DNA of 10,054 bases, from positions 1 to 10,054 of the forward strand of contig CAJTKV010000023.1 in the NCBI GenBank assembly GCA_910577075.1. Direction: 5' to 3'. Positions 7,586 to 10,054 of the stretch are shown one piece after another. The translations under genes were made by a program, and so were the position numbers. This stretch comes from an uncultured Bacilli bacterium (GTDB taxonomy: Bacteria; Bacillota_I; Bacilli_A; RF39; UBA660). The first letter of the stretch is position 1. Every line of letters begins with the position of its first letter. The notes beneath the pieces are model-generated. The model saw only the letters and a program-made list of their open reading frames with translations, was not told the DNA's origin and made no database searches.

Positions 7586-7612
7586 TTAAAAAACAACGGA
7601 TAAACCGTTGTT
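7586..7612 (-). terminator. Intrinsic terminator of the original tRNA gene
   Basis: On the minus strand an 8-bp stem (AACAACGG, 7592-7599, with its complement at 7605-7612; loop of five) is followed by six Ts (7593-7588). It lies 10 bases beyond the CCA end of the tRNA fragment, exactly where a tRNA terminator would stand, so it is likely the native terminator of the tRNA gene before integration. It would also shield the 162-aa gene from leftward transcription. Confidence 0.8.
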
Positions 7613-7621
7613 AATCACTAA

Positions 7622-7646
7622 TGGTGGAGAATAGGGGATTCGAACC
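7622..7646 (-). other. attL: Left attachment site: 3' end of a tRNA gene
   Basis: Read on the minus strand this is the 3' third of a tRNA: GG (positions 52-53), T-loop TTCGAAT (7644-7638), T-stem 3' strand CCCCT (7637-7633), acceptor 3' strand ATTCTCC (7632-7626), discriminator A (7625) and CCA (7624-7622). Homology stops just inside the T-stem: the bases further right (A/T-rich) cannot pair with CCCCT, and no D-arm, anticodon arm or 5' acceptor strand (expected GGAGAAT) follows. It is therefore a fragment, not a working tRNA. This is the displaced core left when an element inserts in a tRNA 3' end; the intact tRNA should abut the far right end. The GGAG acceptor with A73 would fit tRNA-Tyr, but identity is not determinable here. 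Confidence 0.82.
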
Positions 7647-7650
7647 TTTT

Positions 7651-7656
7651 TATAAT
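7651..7656 (+). promoter_or_regulatory. Candidate -10 box at the element's left edge
   Basis: TATAAT lies four bases inside the element, and transcription from it would begin near 7663, just before the first gene. The -35 position falls in the tRNA fragment (AGAATA at 7628-7633), which is poor. In the excised circle a different sequence would stand upstream, so the promoter might be complete only there. Confidence 0.3.
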
Positions 7657-7673
7657 AATCTATGAAAGGGATT

Positions 7674-7892
7674 ATGAATACTAAAATTTTAAAAAATGAT
7701 TGCTATTTTGTATTATATACAAAAGATGATATTACACTATGTCTATATGAAGACTATAAAGAACTATCTAAATATATAAATTTACCAGCTCGTAAGTTGG
7801 CATTTAGATTTAAACAACAAAATCCAATTACAATAACAATAATGAATGTAGAATTTCATCTATGTTATTTCTTAAAGGATATATTTGAGTAA
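7674..7892 (+). CDS. Small phage/plasmid-type protein, possible DNA-binding
   Basis: The first gene of the element encodes 72 aa. It begins with beta-like strands (CYFVLYTKDDITLCLYED), continues with a helical stretch around YKELSKYINLPARKLAFRFKQQ (about residues 31-53) that could form a helix-turn-helix-like unit, and ends in a further hydrophobic strand. Short proteins of this shape (a strand pair, a 'KELSxY' helix, then a basic helix) are frequent in Gram-positive phages and plasmids, but mostly without known function. The ATG at 7674 is preferred over the one at 7662 because AAAGGG lies just upstream, although the spacing is short. It may be a small regulator placed near the attachment site; this is a guess from position. 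Confidence 0.6.
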   Translation: MNTKILKNDCYFVLYTKDDITLCLYEDYKELSKYINLPARKLAFRFKQQNPITITIMNVEFHLCYFLKDIFE

Positions 7893-7910
7893 TGAGAAAG
7901 GGAAAAAGAA

Positions 7911-8144
7911 ATGATTGATTGTTATGCTTTAGGTTTTCAATTTTGTATTGATACGTTGTTAATTTATGATGACAGTGAATATACATTACGTATTTTAGCT
8001 GTTGCTCACGGTTTTGATGATACTAAACATCGTTATTTTGATAATGTAGTTTTACAAGATTATTTTGAAAAAAATGTTAATTTTATTGAAATAGCAAAGT
8101 CATTGTATGATAAATTTAATCAAAAAGTTAATCAAAAAGATTAA
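7911..8144 (+). CDS. Small element protein, unknown function
   Basis: This 77-aa acidic protein is not recognised. It has a beta-rich N-terminal half with two cysteines (C4, C12), a central histidine/aspartate-containing stretch (AHGFDDTKHRYFDN, about residues 32-45), and a C-terminal lysine-containing helix. No signal peptide or membrane helix is evident. It starts 18 bases after the previous gene with a GAAAGGGA ribosome site, so the two form a short operon. Its last codons are built into the left arm of the following terminator. Replication, control of excision or host takeover are all open; the sequence favours none. Confidence 0.6.
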   Translation: MIDCYALGFQFCIDTLLIYDDSEYTLRILAVAHGFDDTKHRYFDNVVLQDYFEKNVNFIEIAKSLYDKFNQKVNQKD

Positions 8145-8152
8145 CTTTTTTT
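8122..8152 (+). terminator. Intrinsic terminator after the two early element genes
   Basis: AAAAAGTTAATC (8122-8133) pairs perfectly with GATTAACTTTTT (8139-8150) around a loop of five As, followed by further Ts. The left arm lies within the coding sequence of the 77-aa gene. It splits the element's two-gene leader operon from the structural module. Confidence 0.88.
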
Positions 8153-8188
8153 ATGAAAACGTCCATATAAAAAAAAACGATGTTAATA

Positions 8189-8194
8189 TAGAAT
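8189..8194 (+). promoter_or_regulatory. Possible -10 box before the ssDNA-binding/coat module
   Basis: TAGAAT (5 of 6 to consensus) stands just left of the large stem-loop; the -35 position 17 bases upstream reads TATAAA and is poor. A promoter somewhere between the terminator and the ssDNA-binding gene is required by the layout, but this box is only one candidate in AT-rich sequence. Confidence 0.25.
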
Positions 8195-8251
8195 TGTAAA
8201 AGATAAGGGTCTCCTTTCAACACTTCTTATTCTTTCCCTTATCCTTTACAA
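8194..8251. repeat. Large imperfect stem-loop; candidate phage origin or packaging signal
   Basis: The arm at 8194-8209 (TTGTAAAAGATAAGGG) is the inverted copy of 8236-8251 (CCCTTATCCTTTACAA) with one internal mismatch, 15 of 16 positions paired. The 26-base loop is very pyrimidine-rich, with almost no G. There is no T-run after it, so it is not a simple terminator. It lies in the element's main intergenic gap. Filamentous phages keep their replication origins and packaging signal as hairpins in the intergenic region, so this is the natural candidate. The right arm is close enough to the ribosome site of the next gene (8261-8268) that it could also regulate translation. Confidence 0.6.
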
Positions 8252-8276
8252 AATCTTATGAAAGGTGGAAATACAT

Positions 8277-8498
8277 ATGATAGAAGTTAATTTATGTTAT
8301 ATGGGTTCTTTCGATAGTGAATTTAAGGGAAACAAATATAAGATATATCAATTTGTCGATTTAAACAGTATGACTATCATAACTGGAACCAATTTAAATG
8401 ATTGTATTGACTTGACGGCTTATGTTGGTAAAGAGGTTACTTGTCTAGTTAAGATTAAAGGTAATTCGTTAAAAGTTGATTCAATCAAGACTAAATAA
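8277..8498 (+). CDS. Candidate ssDNA-binding protein (gpV-like)
   Basis: The 73-aa product looks like a single small beta-barrel: short alternating strands MIEVNLCYMG, KYKIYQFVDL, MTIITGT, VTCLVKIKG and LKVDSIK, joined by charged turns. Size, the start 'MIEVN' and the Gly-Lys-Tyr turn before the second strand recall filamentous phage gpV (87 aa), which coats phage single strands to stop complementary synthesis and hand DNA to assembly. The match is by shape and position, directly upstream of the coat gene, not by clear identity. ATG at 8277 is chosen over GTG at 8265 because an AAAGGTGG ribosome site (8261-8268) covers the latter. Other OB-fold or small regulatory proteins are possible. Confidence 0.55.
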   Translation: MIEVNLCYMGSFDSEFKGNKYKIYQFVDLNSMTIITGTNLNDCIDLTAYVGKEVTCLVKIKGNSLKVDSIKTK

Positions 8499-8501
8499 TG
8501 C

Positions 8502-8527
8502 TTTAAAATAGATTTATCTATTTTAAA
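8502..8527 (+). repeat. Perfect hairpin between the ssDNA-binding and coat genes
   Basis: TTTAAAATAGA (8502-8512) and its perfect complement (8517-8527) flank a TTTA loop, four bases after the stop codon. No T-run follows on the plus strand, so termination is doubtful. It may protect or define the end of a coat mRNA after processing, a known device in filamentous phages. Confidence 0.6.
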
Positions 8528-8553
8528 AATATATATAAAAGGGGGTTTTGGCT

Positions 8554-8760
8554 GTGTTAAATGTTCTTGCTGACGTGGCAGCCACAAATAGTATGGAAAG
8601 TATTATTACTCAATTGACTAGTGGAGTAACAAAAGCGACAATCTTTGGTGTTGTTTCGGACGTTATGCCATTTGTCATTACTATGATACCTATAGCCTTA
8701 GGACTTTATATCTTACGTAAAGTTGTAAAAGGTGCGGGTCACGCGAAAGTAAGATTTTAG
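8554..8760 (+). CDS. Candidate major coat protein (gpVIII-like)
   Basis: The 68-aa protein has the filamentous coat plan: a mildly acidic N-terminal part with an amphipathic helix (about residues 1-27), a central hydrophobic helix (about 31-54, VMPFVITMIPIALGLYIL), and a basic C-terminus (K/R at 55, 56, 59, 65, 67) that would face the DNA. There is no N-terminal signal peptide, unlike M13 pVIII, so membrane insertion would be direct. The GTG at 8554 is preferred: AAAAGGGGG ends eight bases upstream, whereas the TTG at 8548 is only two bases from it. A strong terminator follows immediately, as after gene VIII in Ff phages, fitting high, separate expression. A conjugative pilin or holin is the alternative. 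Confidence 0.68.
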   Translation: MLNVLADVAATNSMESIITQLTSGVTKATIFGVVSDVMPFVITMIPIALGLYILRKVVKGAGHAKVRF

Positions 8761-8776
8761 TTAATCTTACTTTTTG
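8746..8776 (+). terminator. Intrinsic terminator after the coat gene
   Basis: AAAGTAAGATT (8746-8756) pairs with AATCTTACTTT (8763-8773), loop TTAGTT, and runs into five Ts (8771-8775). The left arm encodes the last residues of the coat protein and the loop contains its stop codon. A terminator here, between coat and adsorption genes, parallels the central terminator of Ff phages that keeps coat mRNA abundant. Confidence 0.88.
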
Positions 8777-8799
8777 TCTTATAAAAAGGAGGTTAAACA

Positions 8800-8919
8800 A
8801 TGTTTGATATTGTTATTGAATTATTAAAAACGTTTATCGATATGCTACCTTACTTGATAGCTTTAGACTTGGTTTTTGGCTTTGTAGGAGCATTATTATT
8901 TAGTAGTGGGGTGAAGTAA
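8800..8919 (+). CDS. Tiny one-helix membrane protein (gpVII/gpIX-like minor coat)
   Basis: A 39-codon gene fills the gap between the coat terminator and the 113-aa gene. Its product starts MFDIVIELLKTFID, has one hydrophobic helix (about residues 16-34) and ends in lysine. The ribosome site AAAAAGGAGGT (8782-8792) is the strongest in the element, seven bases before the ATG, and its stop overlaps the next ATG in a TAATG junction, so it is clearly translated. Size, topology and place correspond to the 32-33 aa tip proteins gpVII and gpIX that start virion extrusion and hold the packaging hairpin. Identity with either one cannot be told from so short a protein. Confidence 0.68.
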   Translation: MFDIVIELLKTFIDMLPYLIALDLVFGFVGALLFSSGVK

Positions 8920-9260
8920 TGATTTATATGCCTAAAAGTGATTATGCTTGTTATGTAGTAATTGATAAAGATACTATACGGGCATATCGAACAATGCCTT
9001 ATCGACCAAGTGTTAATGGTCAAAGTGTATCTATTCAGTATGTCGATTATTATATTAATTCACATTATCTAGAAAAATATGGTACACAAAACTATAACTA
9101 TAATAGTACATTGCCAACTTGTATTGATAAAAGTCTTATTACTAATGAAATATACTATAGAAATGATATAGATAGTATATTAATTGTATTTTTAATAATA
9201 TTAATTGTTGGTTTTGGTATACCGTTTTATTTAATGAAAAAAATGTTTAAGAGGTTATGA
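8919..9260 (+). CDS. C-terminally anchored element protein, probable virion or assembly component
   Basis: This 113-aa protein has no signal peptide. Residues 1-85 are tyrosine- and asparagine-rich and polar (for example around QYVDYYINSHYLEKYG and QNYNYNST), followed by one membrane helix (about 86-106) and a basic tail (KKMFKR). The topology suggests a soluble domain with a C-terminal anchor. Translation is coupled to the 39-aa gene by a 1-base overlap, and the next gene starts one base after its stop, so it belongs to the structural operon. It could be a minor coat protein or an assembly factor; no filamentous phage protein of known role matches by eye. Confidence 0.6.
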   Translation: MIYMPKSDYACYVVIDKDTIRAYRTMPYRPSVNGQSVSIQYVDYYINSHYLEKYGTQNYNYNSTLPTCIDKSLITNEIYYRNDIDSILIVFLIILIVGFGIPFYLMKKMFKRL

Positions 9261-9261
9261 T

Positions 9262-10054
9262 ATGAAAAAGAGATATTTATTGTTATTAATTTTATGTTTT
9301 ATGTTAATGCCAGTAATTGTTAGAGCTGAATACTTCCCAGGATTAGAAATGCCTAGTGATGTTACAACATGGGACAATTCGGGTAGTTCCGTTACTAATA
9401 AAAAAACTGCTACTTTTATCGATTCTTTGAATTGGTTTTATAATTATTATCAGCTTTATAGTTATAATTATCAATCTAATGGTATATTTGTAAATTTTCC
9501 ATTGAATCAAGCCATTAATCAGAATAATCGATATGTAATACAAGCATATTTTAATGGTACTTATGGAATGAAACAAGGTAATTTTAAGCAAGGTATTGCT
9601 TTAGTTAATTCGGTCGGTAGTGACCCATTTAATTATCGTAATGGTGTTAATTTGAAAACTTTTATATGTGAAGAAACTACGGCCTATATTGGCTCAACTG
9701 ATAGTCAATTAACAGTTTGTACTATTGATTTTATTTTTACTTCTTCTTATAATCCTAGATATATTAGTATTCCTATTAATTCTACTACTAGTGGAGTCCA
9801 AAACGTTCAATTTTTAGGATATACAATACAAAACTTAGGTAAAGACTATGAACAAGACTTAAATAATATAAAGACGTCTATAACTGACATTAACAAGAAT
9901 ATCGGTAATATAAAAAACGATATTACTAATAGTATCGATGAATCAACTAATCAGATTAACGAAAATATTGCTGTTATGGGTAATGCGATTTATAAAGCAC
10001 AAAATCGCGAAGCTTTTATAAAAAAAGTTAAGGAAATTTCAAGCAATGTTAAAT
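9262..10054 (+). CDS. Secreted coiled-coil protein, candidate adsorption protein (gpIII-like), 3' partial
   Basis: The frame is open from the ATG at 9262 to the window end (264 residues seen). A clear Sec signal peptide (KKR, hydrophobic core, cut expected after VRA at residue 22) leads to a mature domain of about 170 residues rich in Asn, Tyr, Thr and Ser, with two cysteines around residues 136 and 153 that could pair. From about residue 196 the sequence becomes a coiled coil (DLNNIKTSITDINKNIGNIK and on). The GAGG ribosome site overlaps the end of the previous gene. In filamentous phages the protein in this place is gpIII, the tip protein that binds the host and is anchored by a C-terminal helix; that anchor would be beyond the window. 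Asn/Tyr-rich surface domains are typical of fast-evolving receptor binders, but function is inferred. Confidence 0.65.
   Translation, partial: MKKRYLLLLILCFMLMPVIVRAEYFPGLEMPSDVTTWDNSGSSVTNKKTATFIDSLNWFYNYYQLYSYNYQSNGIFVNFPLNQAINQNNRYVIQAYFNGTYGMKQGNFKQGIALVNSVGSDPFNYRNGVNLKTFICEETTAYIGSTDSQLTVCTIDFIFTSSYNPRYISIPINSTTSGVQNVQFLGYTIQNLGKDYEQDLNNIKTSITDINKNIGNIKNDITNSIDESTNQINENIAVMGNAIYKAQNREAFIKKVKEISSNVK

Larger units (their letters stand above)
7622..10054 (+). mobile_element. Inovirus-like (filamentous phage) prophage, left part
   Basis: From the tRNA-fragment attachment site rightwards, all genes are small, rightward and tightly packed, and their order matches filamentous phages: candidate ssDNA-binding protein, candidate major coat protein, strong terminator, tiny one-helix coat protein, a C-terminally anchored protein, then a secreted coiled-coil adsorption protein. 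A long stem-loop sits in the main intergenic gap. The element runs past the window; the Zot/gpI assembly ATPase, replication initiator, integrase and right attachment site are not seen. Each single call is weak by sequence alone, but size, topology and order together are specific. The alternative, a small plasmid or ICE with pilin-like genes, explains the coat-terminator-minor coat arrangement less well. Confidence 0.78.

Noticed and set aside
7561..7589. Perfect -35 TTGACA on the plus strand
   Set aside because: The -10 position at 17 bases reads CATTAA, the second TTGACG is no better, and no gene starts soon downstream before the tRNA fragment.
7622..7690. A functional tRNA gene on the minus strand
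   Set aside because: Only the 3' third is present; the T-stem cannot pair and no anticodon arm or 5' acceptor strand follows to the right.
7654..8268. Shared leader motif 'ATC(T)TATGAAAGG' before the first element gene and before the ssDNA-binding gene
   Set aside because: The match is short, AT-rich and mostly ribosome-binding sequence; not enough to call a regulatory repeat.
1..10054. CRISPR array, insertion sequence, riboswitch or recoded TGA
   Set aside because: No regularly spaced repeats, transposase or terminal inverted repeats, no recognised riboswitch core, and TGA is used as a stop (ylxM, 113-aa gene) while Trp is TGG.

Overview
The window looks like chromosome from a low-GC, Gram-positive-type bacterium that has a cell wall and uses the standard genetic code: tryptophan is TGG, and TAA, TAG and TGA all serve as stops. 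Peptidoglycan (MurG), divisome (DivIB/FtsQ) and LtaS-like sulfatase genes argue for a walled Bacilli or Erysipelotrichia/RF39-like lineage. This placement is an inference from gene content and base composition, not a match to a known genome.

Region 1 (1-6145) is chromosomal and reads rightwards. One cluster holds the 3' part of murG, a DivIB/FtsQ-like gene, queH (epoxyqueuosine reductase) and a type IV prepilin-like gene whose start overlaps queH; it ends in an intrinsic terminator. A second cluster holds an LtaS-type sulfatase, ftsY (SRP receptor) and ylxM, packed within a few bases and also closed by an intrinsic terminator.

Region 2 (6146-7621) holds a monocistronic two-helix pilin-like membrane protein resembling VirB2/TrbC or Mbov_0395-type proteins. 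It converges on two leftward orphan genes, a 94-aa two-helix membrane protein and a 162-aa acidic soluble protein. A bidirectional terminator separates the convergent genes.

Region 3 (7622-10054, running off the window) is best explained as the left part of an integrated filamentous-phage (inovirus-like) element. It starts at a fragment that is exactly the 3' end of a tRNA gene (T-loop, 3' T-stem, acceptor strand, CCA) on the minus strand, with the tRNA's own terminator still beside it on the chromosome side: the expected layout of an attachment site. To its right, all genes are small and rightward: two unknown proteins, a terminator, a large intergenic stem-loop, a 73-aa candidate ssDNA-binding protein (gpV-like), a 68-aa candidate major coat protein (gpVIII-like) with a terminator directly after it, a 39-aa one-helix protein (gpVII/gpIX-like), a 113-aa protein with a C-terminal helix, and a secreted, coiled-coil adsorption-protein candidate (gpIII-like) cut by the window end. 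The order V, VIII, terminator, small coat protein, III parallels filamentous phages. The Zot/gpI ATPase, replication initiator and integrase that would settle the assignment are not in view and should lie to the right.
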